In this document: one piece after another, positions 1-8,324 of the stretch | Numbering within the stretch: the stretch's first letter is position 1 | How the letters are laid out: each line of letters begins with the position of its first letter | The notes under the pieces: model-generated | The model's database searches: none | What the model was told of the DNA's origin: nothing | What the model saw: only the letters and a program-made list of their open reading frames with translations | Assembly (NCBI RefSeq): GCF_014195095.1 | Contig: NZ_JACIBC010000003.1 | Coordinates: forward strand, 124,001-188,000 | From: Rhizobium sp. BK602 | GTDB taxonomy: Bacteria; Pseudomonadota; Alphaproteobacteria; Rhizobiales; Rhizobiaceae | Length of the DNA: 64,000 bases | Direction: 5' to 3' | Made by a program: the position numbers and the translations under genes

Positions 1-1911
1 AACCGTGACCTCGATCTCGTCATGGTAACGGCAAACTTCATCAAGGAAGGCTTCATCCGTTCCGGAGTGACGATTCCGATCGAAGTCATCGGCGCCGGCT
101 GTGACCATATCTCCAAGGCCAGCAGTCAGTTGCCGCCCCGGCTGCCGGACAATGGGCGCAAACGTATCCTGCATGTGTCCTCCTGCTTCCCGCGCAAAGG
201 CATCGACGTTCTGGTCGAGGCCTTTCTGCGCAGTTTTCGGCGGGATGATCCGGTGGAGCTGGTGATCAAGACTTTTGCCAATCCGGACACCATCCTGCCA
301 TCCGTGCTGGCGCAAGTGCAGGATAGGCTCGCCGACGCGGCACCGATCACCGTTATCGACCAGTTTTATGACGAAGAGCAGCTTCGCGCTCTATATCGTT
401 CTTCCGCCATGGTGGTGGCGCCCAGTCGGGGCGAGGGGTTCGGCCTGCCTTTGGCCGAGGCGATGTTGCTCGATGTTCCCGTTGTGACGACCAATTACAG
501 CGGCCATCTCGATTTCTGCCGACCCGAGACGGCCTGGCTGGTGGATTATCACATGGCGGCATCGCAGGCGCATGTGGCCGGTTCCTACAGCATGTGGGCG
601 GAGCCGTCCGTCGAACATCTGGGTTTGCAGATGCGGGCGGTGCTCGACCATCCCAAGGAAGCGCAGGCGCGCAGCGCTCAGGCACAGAAGCTGCTCGCCC
701 ATCATTTCACCTGGCATCTGGTGGCGGTCCGTGCCCTGGCAGCCTTGGCCAAGCCCGCGCGTCTTGCCGCCGAGGCCAAGCTCGACTGGACGCTGGATGT
801 CGTTTCCTCCTGGCAGCAGCAATGCGGCATCGCCACCTATTCGCAGCATCTTTATTCGCAGCCGGCCTTTGCGAACAAGGTGGATCACATCTTTGCGCGC
901 CGCATCATGAACGATGCCCTGCCGGAACAGGCACCCGAGGAGGCCGATGCCTCGCCTCGCGGCATATCGCGCCTCTGGGGCTATGATCTCGCATCCCTGA
1001 AGCGGTTTGCCGGGCGATTGGAGCAGGGGCACGCGGATGTCTTGTGGATGCAGCATCATCCCGGCCATTTTTCGACTCCGGACATGGAGTTGCTGGCGCA
1101 GGTCCTGCCATCGACGAAATATCGGCTGCGCGCCCTGACGATGCATAGCGTAAAAGAGGCGATGCGTGGTGGTTCGTTGCGATGGACGAAGGCCTTCGAC
1201 ATCGTCTTCGTGCATTCGGCCGAAGATGCCGGAACGCTGTCGGCGGCGGGACATCCGAATGCGGTTGTCATTCCGCATGGCGTCCTTCTGGAGCCGAAGA
1301 ATGCACCGAGGCCGGATCAGTCGCATTTTACGATCGGCTCCTTCGGTTTCCTGATGCCGCACAAGAATATCGATCGTCTCGTCCTCGCCTTCGCCGAAGC
1401 GCACAGCTACGATCCGCGCCTGCGGTTGAAGCTGCTCAACTGCATGGTGACCAATGATGAATCGCGCGCGGCGCGGGCAACCGTGGAAAACCTGATCGAA
1501 TATCTCGGGCTTTCGGACTATGTGACCGCGCGCTTCGATTTCATTCCGGAGGAAGAACTGCGCCGCGAGCTCATGAGCTGCGATTTGCTTTCCTTCCTTT
1601 ACGGCCATTCCACCGAAACGGCGACAGGTGCAGCCCGCATCGCGATGAGCGTGAACAGGCCGCTCTTGTGTTCCCGCTCGCCGGTGCTGCGCGACATGTG
1701 GCCAATCAGCCATGTCGTCAAAAGCACCGAGGTCGAATGCATTGCCGAGGCTCTGCTGAGCCTCGCCCAGAACCCGCTGCTGCTGCAGATGCGCGATAAC
1801 GAACGCATCCAGGCAGCCGAATGGTATTCCTATCCGCGCACCGCCGCGCGGCATGTTGTTGCGATCGAACAAATGTTAGGGGGCAATATTGACAGTCGCC
1901 GAGTTGCATAG
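1..1911 (+). CDS. Tandem-domain GT4-type glycosyltransferase, 5' end cut by window edge
   Basis: The reading frame is open from base 1, so the true start lies upstream; 636 residues are visible. Two glycosyltransferase modules of the GT4 (GT-B fold) kind can be read. The first has the SCFPRKGID element near residue 60 and the nucleotide-sugar-binding E-x7-E type stretch SRGEGFGLPLAEA near residues 142-154. The second has IGSFGFLMPHKN near residue 445 and a degenerate SFLYGHSTETATGAARIA where the second glutamate motif is expected, so it may be weaker or inactive. It should act in the cytoplasm, adding sugars to the capsular repeat. Its end overlaps the next gene by 23 bp, implying co-transcription. 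Family assignment is strong; sugar specificity is unknown. An in-frame ATG at 22 is probably internal. Confidence 0.85.
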   Translation, partial: NRDLDLVMVTANFIKEGFIRSGVTIPIEVIGAGCDHISKASSQLPPRLPDNGRKRILHVSSCFPRKGIDVLVEAFLRSFRRDDPVELVIKTFANPDTILPSVLAQVQDRLADAAPITVIDQFYDEEQLRALYRSSAMVVAPSRGEGFGLPLAEAMLLDVPVVTTNYSGHLDFCRPETAWLVDYHMAASQAHVAGSYSMWAEPSVEHLGLQMRAVLDHPKEAQARSAQAQKLLAHHFTWHLVAVRALAALAKPARLAAEAKLDWTLDVVSSWQQQCGIATYSQHLYSQPAFANKVDHIFARRIMNDALPEQAPEEADASPRGISRLWGYDLASLKRFAGRLEQGHADVLWMQHHPGHFSTPDMELLAQVLPSTKYRLRALTMHSVKEAMRGGSLRWTKAFDIVFVHSAEDAGTLSAAGHPNAVVIPHGVLLEPKNAPRPDQSHFTIGSFGFLMPHKNIDRLVLAFAEAHSYDPRLRLKLLNCMVTNDESRAARATVENLIEYLGLSDYVTARFDFIPEEELRRELMSCDLLSFLYGHSTETATGAARIAMSVNRPLLCSRSPVLRDMWPISHVVKSTEVECIAEALLSLAQNPLLLQMRDNERIQAAEWYSYPRTAARHVVAIEQMLGGNIDSRRVA

Positions 1912-2866
1912 ACAGCCCTTGAACGTCCTTCCCAGGGACATCTTCTCCTTGCCGGCCGAATCCTTCGTTGATGCCTGGGCAAAGGCATTGGATCTGACGG
2001 AAAGCGATCTGACGCCGGACGACAGGCTTTCGCTTGCGGATGCCATTCGGGGCGGCACCAATCGACTGCGTGTCGTCGATGCCTTGAAGGCGCGACGCCC
2101 CGTGCCGTCAGCGCTCAACGAACGCTCCGGCATTCAGGCGCTGCGCCGGGAGCCGGATCAGTTCGCCATATTGGAGAACTTCATCCGGTTCGCGCCAGGC
2201 GATGATCCAACCTTTCTGCGCTATGCCTTTTCGCGCATCTGCGGCCGTGATCCGTCATCGGCGGAGCGTCTTGGATTGGAATTCGACCTGCGACGCGGGG
2301 TCACGACGCGAGCAGCCGTGGTCAAGAAGATCGTCGCTCTCGCCCGTCGCGATGGCCAGACAGCCTTCTGGGACACGCTGCTACCCGAGGAGGAGAACGA
2401 GGTTCGCGGTGGCCTGGATTCATCCAACGCCCGAATTACGCCGGCTGGCATGTCGGTCAGCATGGAAGGACAGCCAACGGCGATCTTTGTGCGCGAGGTC
2501 GAAAATGTCGGATGGATGATCGCGCCTGACCTGCTGCGTCAACCGCTTCAGATCCAAAATGGCAACTGGAATGTACATTCCGGCTGGCTCCTGACCGGTC
2601 CCAAACGCAGCTTCGCGGAAGGGGAGTGGCTGTTGGACCTGGATCTAATCCAGGCGGCGAATGCCAAGCTGGATGTCGAAGTGGTGGCGAATTCCGGCCT
2701 GGATTTCCTGCAACATCTCACTTTGACGGGCTCGTTTTCGGGAACGCTGTCCATTGCCATCAAACGCGAGCACCGGTTCATCGAACTGCGTATACGGGTG
2801 CACGAGCGTAGCCCGGAGGATTCCTGGCTGCGCCCTCGCAACATTTCCATGCGGCAAGCGTCATGA
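1889..2866 (+). CDS. DUF4214-like capsule-locus protein, function unknown
   Basis: This encodes 325 residues from a TTG start inside the preceding gene; the start is supported by an AGGGGG ribosome site about 5 bases upstream and by the translational coupling. No catalytic motif was recognised. Residues about 90-150 contain a helical stretch with FSRICGRDPSSAERLGL, resembling the DUF4214-type motif (aromatic, GR-P, E, L) also found at 5956-7050 and 7134-8324. The C-terminal third (about 200-310) is rich in beta strands and could be a carbohydrate-binding sandwich, which is inference. No signal peptide is seen. It lies between a glycosyltransferase and a TPR protein and overlaps the latter by 4 bp, so it is likely a partner in capsule assembly. 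Confidence 0.7.
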   Translation: MTVAELHRQPLNVLPRDIFSLPAESFVDAWAKALDLTESDLTPDDRLSLADAIRGGTNRLRVVDALKARRPVPSALNERSGIQALRREPDQFAILENFIRFAPGDDPTFLRYAFSRICGRDPSSAERLGLEFDLRRGVTTRAAVVKKIVALARRDGQTAFWDTLLPEEENEVRGGLDSSNARITPAGMSVSMEGQPTAIFVREVENVGWMIAPDLLRQPLQIQNGNWNVHSGWLLTGPKRSFAEGEWLLDLDLIQAANAKLDVEVVANSGLDFLQHLTLTGSFSGTLSIAIKREHRFIELRIRVHERSPEDSWLRPRNISMRQAS

Positions 2867-3702
2867 GGCGAGAACTCCGATTGGCAACCACACTCCTGCG
2901 CGTCGGCCAGACGGCGGAGCCCGCATCCGATATCACGATCAATGCGCTGGAGGCCGCCGACGCCGCCCGCGACCGTCGCGACTGGGCCAATGCGGCGTTC
3001 TATTATCATGAGGCGCTCGAGCAGGATCCAGCGCGGTCGCCTCTGTTCGTCCAGCTTGGTCACGCCTATAAGGAGCTCGGGGATTATGACGCAGCGTTGG
3101 AGGCTTATCGGCACTTCCTCGACAGGGAGCCGCACGACGCCGACATCCATCTGCAGCTCGGCCATCTCCATAACCGGATGAACGATCCGGAGGCGGCGCT
3201 CGAGTGGTATAATCGCGCGCAAGCCTTGGCGCCGGACGATGCCGAGATCGCCCGGCATGTCGATGTGGCGGGCCTGCGCCTGTCTCGCTTCGGTATTGAG
3301 CGCAAGCGGCAAAAGGCCCTGGAACTCGTGCAGTCGGGCCAGTGGCAACAGGCGCGGGATATCCTGCGCAATTTGGTCGCCGTCGACGGGGAGATCGACC
3401 TGATCGCCGTTTACGCGAATGTGACCAAGGAGGCCGGAGATTTTGAGGAAGCGCTACAGCTCTACGAAGTCTATCGCGACTATGCCCAGGCCAACGATCC
3501 GAAATCTCTCGGCGATGTCGAGATACAGCTCGGACATCTCTATAAGGTCAAGCGCGATCTGAGTTCCGCCTTGCAGCATTATATTCGCGCCCGAGATGCC
3601 GAATTCCGCCTCTACGGTCATATCGCCGCAAACTCCATCCCCGAGCGCGAAATTCAGGCATGCATGGGTGAAATCTATACCTGCTTCTGGCGGGCGGACT
3701 GA
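2863..3702 (+). CDS. Tetratricopeptide repeat (TPR) protein
   Basis: This encodes 279 residues starting at an ATG that overlaps the previous stop (ATGA). At least three consecutive TPR units are visible from about residue 30 to 140: paired helices with the W-x2-A-x3-Y-x-A and P-x4-A-x3-L pattern, for example WANAAFYYHEALEQDP and YDAALEAYRHFLDREP. Two further repeat-like units follow (for example FEEALQLYEVYRDYAQ). There is no signal peptide and no enzymatic domain, so it is probably a cytoplasmic scaffold for the glycosyltransferases of the locus. It is the last gene of the left plus-strand run and is followed by a strong hairpin. Confidence 0.85.
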   Translation: MRRELRLATTLLRVGQTAEPASDITINALEAADAARDRRDWANAAFYYHEALEQDPARSPLFVQLGHAYKELGDYDAALEAYRHFLDREPHDADIHLQLGHLHNRMNDPEAALEWYNRAQALAPDDAEIARHVDVAGLRLSRFGIERKRQKALELVQSGQWQQARDILRNLVAVDGEIDLIAVYANVTKEAGDFEEALQLYEVYRDYAQANDPKSLGDVEIQLGHLYKVKRDLSSALQHYIRARDAEFRLYGHIAANSIPEREIQACMGEIYTCFWRAD

Positions 3703-3707
3703 CAAGC

Positions 3708-3735
3708 ATGGCCGGCGAAAGCCGGCCATTTCTCA
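3708..3735. terminator. Bidirectional terminator hairpin between converging genes
   Basis: A perfect 9-bp inverted repeat, ATGGCCGGC / GCCGGCCAT, is separated by a GAAA tetraloop (3708-3729) and followed by TTTCTC. It lies in the 39-bp gap between the TPR gene and the oppositely oriented kpsE-like gene, where a shared terminator is expected. Confidence 0.8.
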
Positions 3736-3741
3736 TCGAGA

Positions 3742-4953
3742 TCAGCCATTATCATGGTCTCGTATTGCGGTCAGCAGCAGCCAGCCAAGCAGATAGGCGA
3801 GGCTTGTCGCGAGGAAGACGACCAAAATGTTCTTGAGCGCCAAGGGCAGCTCGGCCTCGTCAGGCAAATGCGGCGGCACCACCACTTCGAGATAGAGCTG
3901 TTGCCGGCGCGCGTCGGCTCTCGCCACTTCGAGTGCATCGAGAGCGGTGACCAGCGACTTGTTGGCGAATTCCCGCATCAGCGCCAAGCTCTCGTAATCC
4001 GCTATTCTCGGAGCGATCGAGCTGTCGGTCCCGACCATCTTGCCGCGCTCCGTTTCGATCTGCTGTTCGAGCGCGGTGATCTGGCTGGTCAGGTACGGTA
4101 TCGAATTGCTATCCGGCGCGGTCTTGCGCGTTTGCTCGAGACGAGCGCGTGTCGTCGCCAGTTGGGCGGAGAGCTGAGTGATGAGTTCGACCATCGAAGT
4201 GGAACTGGCGTTCGGATCGATCATCAGTTCCTTGTTGCGAAAGATCGTGATCTTTTTCTGCGTATCGATAACCTGCTGCTGCGCTTCCTTTACCTCATTA
4301 TCGGCAAACTGGACGGCGTCGTTGCGGGCTCGATCGTTCATGCGCAGGAGCAAATTGCCGCCAAGCGCAATCAGCGTGTTGTTCAGATCGTAGGCATCAT
4401 GGGCGTGAAAGGCGGTGGTGCGCAAGACTGTAATGCCGGTCGTGTCGTTATGGATGACGTCGACGCGGCCGGAGTAGTAGCGATAGAGTTCCTCCTCGCT
4501 ATTGTTCTCCCAGAAGCGCGGATAACGCATCAGCCAATCGGCCTGCGGACTCCCGAAAATCGCCCGTACGGGCAGTTGCTCGCCGAGCTCCTTCAGCGCT
4601 TCGCGAGACCGCATATATTCCTGAACGGAGAAGGTATCGTCCTGCGAGCGGGTTATGCCGCTATTCTGGAGCAGGGAACCGAAGGCGTTCGAAGAGGGCG
4701 GCGCGGCCATGCGAACGACGAAAGACGATTCCGAGACGAAGATGGGGGCTGCGAAAAACGCATAATAGACACTCGTCGCCAAGGTCGGAACCAGGACGAC
4801 AAGCCCGAAAATATAGCGCTGCATGGAGCGCTTTCGGCGCTTGCCGGGTCTTGCCTGCCCAAAGGCTATCGGCGCGATCTCTCGATTGAAGGGCCGCCGA
4901 CGCTGCTTTTCGGCGGGTTCGGCGGTCCGCGCTTCCGGAGTTATGAGAGCCAT
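3742..4953 (-). CDS. kpsE: KpsE-like capsule polysaccharide export inner-membrane protein (copy 1)
   Basis: KpsE/BexC/CtrB (polysaccharide co-polymerase 3) proteins bridge the KpsMT ABC transporter to the outer-membrane channel. The product is 403 residues, with a basic cytoplasmic N terminus, a first membrane segment at about 47-67, a long periplasmic helical domain with coiled-coil character (about 180-330), and a second membrane segment at about 375-397. Family-typical stretches are FVVRMAAP after TM1 and the PRIADYESLALMREFA region before TM2. The ATG at 4953 is chosen because it has GAAAGG about 8 bases upstream; an open frame extends to 5088 without a good ribosome site. It is divergent from kpsM and paralogous to 13612-14817. 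Confidence 0.88.
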   Translation of the reverse strand: MALITPEARTAEPAEKQRRRPFNREIAPIAFGQARPGKRRKRSMQRYIFGLVVLVPTLATSVYYAFFAAPIFVSESSFVVRMAAPPSSNAFGSLLQNSGITRSQDDTFSVQEYMRSREALKELGEQLPVRAIFGSPQADWLMRYPRFWENNSEEELYRYYSGRVDVIHNDTTGITVLRTTAFHAHDAYDLNNTLIALGGNLLLRMNDRARNDAVQFADNEVKEAQQQVIDTQKKITIFRNKELMIDPNASSTSMVELITQLSAQLATTRARLEQTRKTAPDSNSIPYLTSQITALEQQIETERGKMVGTDSSIAPRIADYESLALMREFANKSLVTALDALEVARADARRQQLYLEVVVPPHLPDEAELPLALKNILVVFLATSLAYLLGWLLLTAIRDHDNG

Positions 4954-5117
4954 GGCAGCACCTTTCCATTTGATTGCTTGCGCACGCGGCCGGACATAGG
5001 CCCACGATGTGCCGTAATTGTCCGAAGCTGGCGTAAAGAACATTGAGCGGCGCGCCTCCGCCGGTATCGTGAAACAGCCCGCCGGCATTGGACGGGTGAC
5101 GACAGGGAGGCCGACGC

Positions 5118-5927
5118 GTGAATCGGATGCAAAGTGAAGCTCATGGTCATGGGCAATTCGTCACCGGATTGAAAATCCAGGCTCGCGTTCTCGGCGCCAT
5201 GATCATGCGCGAAGTGGTCTCGCGCTACGGCCGAGAGAATATCGGCTTTCTTTGGCTTCTCCTTGAGCCGATGATCCTGACCGGAGGCGTCATGCTGATG
5301 TGGACGCTCCTGAAGCATGAGGCGCATGGGCTCACGCTCGTCGCTTTCGTTCTCAGCGGATATATGCCGCTGACACTCTGGCGTCACGTGACCGGCCATG
5401 CCGTCTCCTGCCTTCGACAGAACTTGCCCTTGATGTATCACCGCCAGATTCGCCTGCCCGATGCGCTCATTTCCAGAGGACTTCTCGAAGTCGGTGGCAC
5501 GACGGCGGCCCTGGTCGTCGTCTACACCATCGTACGGCTCGCCGGCTTCATGGAGCCCTACAAGGATATGGGCCTGTTGCTGGCGGGCTGGCTGTTCATG
5601 GCGTGGTTCTCCTTTTCCGTGGGCCTGATCTTCGCTGCCGCGTCCGAACGCTTCGAGTTCGTGGAGAAGCTGGTTCAACCAATGCAATATCTCATGCTGC
5701 CGATTTCCGGCATGTTCTTCATGGTCGCCTGGTTGCCGAGCGGTGCGCAGAAGCTCGCGCTTTATGTCCCGCTCGTTCATTGCTTCGAGATGTTCCGCGC
5801 CGGCGTATTCGGGGATACTGTGAAGGTCTATTATGACGTCGGCTACCTTCTCAAGAGCTGCCTCTTCACCACCGCCATAGGACTTTACCTGGTCAACCTC
5901 GCACGCCATCATGTGAAGTTCGAATAG
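5118..5927 (+). CDS. kpsM: Capsule polysaccharide ABC transporter permease KpsM
   Basis: This is a 269-residue ABC-2 type membrane protein of the KpsM/RfbA/TagG class, which pairs with KpsT to move the lipid-linked capsule across the inner membrane. The amphipathic N-terminal ALIMREVVSRYGRENIG-like element (here MIMREVVSRYGRENIGFLW) is characteristic. Six hydrophobic segments can be read between about residues 48 and 262. The GTG start at 5118 has GGGAGG 7 bases upstream; an ATG at 5127 is the alternative. The gene stands alone on this strand, and its ATPase partner is about 9 kb away at 14814-15533, an unusual split because kpsM and kpsT are normally adjacent. Confidence 0.9.
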   Translation: MNRMQSEAHGHGQFVTGLKIQARVLGAMIMREVVSRYGRENIGFLWLLLEPMILTGGVMLMWTLLKHEAHGLTLVAFVLSGYMPLTLWRHVTGHAVSCLRQNLPLMYHRQIRLPDALISRGLLEVGGTTAALVVVYTIVRLAGFMEPYKDMGLLLAGWLFMAWFSFSVGLIFAAASERFEFVEKLVQPMQYLMLPISGMFFMVAWLPSGAQKLALYVPLVHCFEMFRAGVFGDTVKVYYDVGYLLKSCLFTTAIGLYLVNLARHHVKFE

Positions 5928-5955
5928 AGCTTCCGGGCTCGCATGCCGGGTCGCA

Positions 5956-7050
5956 TCACTGCTTGGCATAATGTTGCACCTGATTCTGGAATTCGAATGA
6001 GCGCAGCAGCGTTTCTCGCAGCTCCTTGCGATTGGTCAGGGCGTAGTGATTGAGGAATGTCAGGGCTGATTCCGGTTCTCTTCCCAGTATCCAGCGAAAA
6101 GCGGCAACGACATCATGCGATTCGATCGGATCGCCCAGAGGACTATGGCCGGGATTCTGGATCTTTGCGTAGAGATAGGGCAGGGCGCCGTGCAGGATAT
6201 CGAGACTGAACCGCTGCAGGTTCGGCTTCGACAAGGCGGTCTTGCAGAACGCATCCATCAGACCGGAGTAATTGGTGAGCGTCGAGACAAGATCGCACGA
6301 GCGCGCCAGACCTTTGAAACCACCATTGGCGTGGAAGTTTACCGCCGTTTCCTTCCAGATATCCGCGGCGTAGTGCATTGGCGCCGGGCCGTACAGAGCC
6401 GCATCATCAGAATAAAGGGGACCTGACGGCGTCAGTACGCGACTGTTTTTGATGCGCGCAAGGCAGAAGTCGATCAGCATGCGGCAGATCGGATAGCGCA
6501 TCTGCCAGCGGCAGAAGTCCAGCATGTAGGTATTGCTGTCGATCAGGGTCCCACGATAGTCGGCGGTGGGCGGGACATCGAGGAAGATGACATTCGTCTT
6601 CGGCAATTGCGATGTCAGGAAGTCGCAGAATTCCTGCAGGGCACGGGTTACCAGCTCCCAGAATTCGCCACTGCCGAAAGGAACGACCTTGAAAAGGCTG
6701 AAGGCCTCCAACTGCTGGTTCGGTCGGGCATCGAGCAGTTCGTATGGAACCGTCAGCAGGCTTTTTCTATAACGCATGACAGACACCCGCGACGTGCGGG
6801 AGAAGTCGACCACAAGCGTCTGGGGAGCGGCCTCTTTCAGCCTTTCACGGAAGCCCCTCCGAGCCTCGAACAGCAGCTTCTTTTTGATGGGCTCGGGCCA
6901 GCTCTCGATGCCTTTGATGCTGACAGGCTTCTCCTCCATGAAGCTGGCAACGTTTATTCCATAGCAGAAGAAACCAACCCTGCTTTCAGGAAAGGCATAT
7001 TTTACGAATTCCTCACTTGGGCATGAGCCATAATAGGCGATGACGCTCAT
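5956..7050 (-). CDS. DUF6270-like (possible SGNH-fold) protein with C-terminal DUF4214-like module
   Basis: This encodes 364 residues. The N terminus carries YYGSCPSEEF (residues 6-15), the GSC-type motif of DUF6270 proteins in polysaccharide clusters, which resembles the GDS motif of SGNH hydrolases or acyltransferases. The central part has the FLDVPP segment. The last 40 residues contain FRWILGREPESAL followed by LLRSFEFQ, the same module as near the N terminus of the FkbM gene upstream. It is the last gene of the minus-strand kpsSC operon, 83 bp after the FkbM gene. A role in modifying the polysaccharide (for example O-acyl transfer) is inference. Confidence 0.65.
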   Translation of the reverse strand: MSVIAYYGSCPSEEFVKYAFPESRVGFFCYGINVASFMEEKPVSIKGIESWPEPIKKKLLFEARRGFRERLKEAAPQTLVVDFSRTSRVSVMRYRKSLLTVPYELLDARPNQQLEAFSLFKVVPFGSGEFWELVTRALQEFCDFLTSQLPKTNVIFLDVPPTADYRGTLIDSNTYMLDFCRWQMRYPICRMLIDFCLARIKNSRVLTPSGPLYSDDAALYGPAPMHYAADIWKETAVNFHANGGFKGLARSCDLVSTLTNYSGLMDAFCKTALSKPNLQRFSLDILHGALPYLYAKIQNPGHSPLGDPIESHDVVAAFRWILGREPESALTFLNHYALTNRKELRETLLRSFEFQNQVQHYAKQ

Positions 7051-7064
7051 GCGATTGACCCGTT

Positions 7065-7090
7065 CATTTGAGTGATCCCCCGATCAAATG
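7065..7090 (-). other. Inverted repeat in the gap before the DUF6270-like gene
   Basis: TCATTTGA-type and TCAAATG arms enclose TGATC-CCCC-GATCA, giving a compact hairpin within the 83-bp gap between the FkbM stop and the DUF6270-like start. There is no T tract, so it is more likely an mRNA processing or attenuation structure than a terminator. Confidence 0.4.
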
Positions 7091-7133
7091 CCTGTAAACC
7101 ACCGCTCCCGATGAACCCCGACGGAGTTGATGA

Positions 7134-8324
7134 TCAGACGGCGGCCTCCTTCACGCTGTTAGGCTTGGCTTTCGACTTGACCGCCTTCTCGGACGCCTCT
7201 GCCTTTGCTGGCGCGGCCTGTTTCGCCACGAGCTCCACGCCAAAGGCCTGAACACGCTCGCGCACCTGGCTGAAGCGATCTTCGTGAACCGCGAGAATGT
7301 TGGCGACCTTGCCGATGGAAAAATCGATATCGAGCTCGGACGGCGTATTCACGCGGGTGAGCTGATCGCGGTGACTGCTCCAGATATTGTAGCCTCGTTC
7401 GGTCAGTTGCCGGAAAATGGCGCCGGGCGTCGTCTTCGACAGAACGGCGAGCATGTCGCGGTTGATCTCCATCAGCAATGTCGGCTTGTGCGCGGCGATG
7501 GTCTGCTGCGCTCCCTGGAGGAACAGGCCTTCCGCTCCTTCGATGTCCACTTTCATGGCATCCGGCCGCATATCTCCGATGACCCGATCGAGCGTTTCGA
7601 CCTTTGCGACCCGACCGATATTCTTGTCGCGACTATCGGTGACAAGCCGTGTCGCGCCGGCATTGTTGGTGTCCTCGGCATCGTTGAGCTGCAGCTCTCC
7701 GGGCGTATCGGCAAGGGCAAGCTGCCGGACGCTGACGTGATCCGCCCAGCCGTTTTCATGGATGGAGCGGTTGAAGAGATCCCATAGTTTCGGCAGTGGC
7801 TCGAAGGCGACTATCTTGCCCTTGAAGGAAGGGCGCGCCGCCACCGAAAGCGAATAATAGCCGACATTGCCGCCGACATCGATGAACTGCCCATCGTCCG
7901 GTACGATCGACTTGATGAGGCCGATGTCGAATTTCTCATATTCGCCGCTCATGATCCCGAAGGAGATATGATATTGCCGGAGATCCAGATACAATTTGAA
8001 ATTGTATTTCGTCTCGAAAAGCACGACGATCGTTTTCGGAATGAAATTGTTGAAAAGCAGTTCGCCGTGGCGATTGTGAAATTCCGCCGAGGTCAGGAAG
8101 CGCCTGCGATGCTCCTCCAGCGGGATATCCGTGAGCTGAAGAAGATTGCGCGCAATGGCATCCCGTTCGTCTTCGTTGAGCGAACGACCGAGGATGAACT
8201 TATAGCAATTTTCAATGTCGTAATAACTGGTCACGTTGCTGGCCCTTCCTCCTGTTGGCGATGTCAAAACGGTCTGTTCCCTTATGTGGACATCGCCTTT
8301 TGCTGATGTGATATTTGTGTTCAC
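7134..8324 (-). CDS. FkbM-family methyltransferase with N-terminal DUF4214-like module
   Basis: This encodes 396 residues from a GTG whose last bases form the stop of the upstream glycosyltransferase (GTGA overlap), preceded by CGGAG. Residues about 41-83 form the DUF4214-like module (YKFILGRSLNEDE, then FLTSAEF). Residues about 147-161 hold the SAM-binding motif FIDVGGNVGYYSL, followed by AFEPLP and the FkbM signature MKVDIEGAE. It probably O-methylates a sugar or lipid-linked intermediate of the capsule in the cytoplasm. The C-terminal tail is Ala/Lys-rich (AKQAAPAKAEASEKAVKSKA). An upstream ATG in the same frame (8441) would overlap the neighbour by about 120 bp and is less likely. Confidence 0.85.
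   Translation of the reverse strand: MNTNITSAKGDVHIREQTVLTSPTGGRASNVTSYYDIENCYKFILGRSLNEDERDAIARNLLQLTDIPLEEHRRRFLTSAEFHNRHGELLFNNFIPKTIVVLFETKYNFKLYLDLRQYHISFGIMSGEYEKFDIGLIKSIVPDDGQFIDVGGNVGYYSLSVAARPSFKGKIVAFEPLPKLWDLFNRSIHENGWADHVSVRQLALADTPGELQLNDAEDTNNAGATRLVTDSRDKNIGRVAKVETLDRVIGDMRPDAMKVDIEGAEGLFLQGAQQTIAAHKPTLLMEINRDMLAVLSKTTPGAIFRQLTERGYNIWSSHRDQLTRVNTPSELDIDFSIGKVANILAVHEDRFSQVRERVQAFGVELVAKQAAPAKAEASEKAVKSKAKPNSVKEAAV

Noticed and set aside
391..1872. 493-codon minus-strand frame opposite the tandem glycosyltransferase
   Set aside because: Shadow frame of a high-GC gene; Arg/Gly/His-rich composition, no motifs, while the plus strand has clear GT4 motifs.
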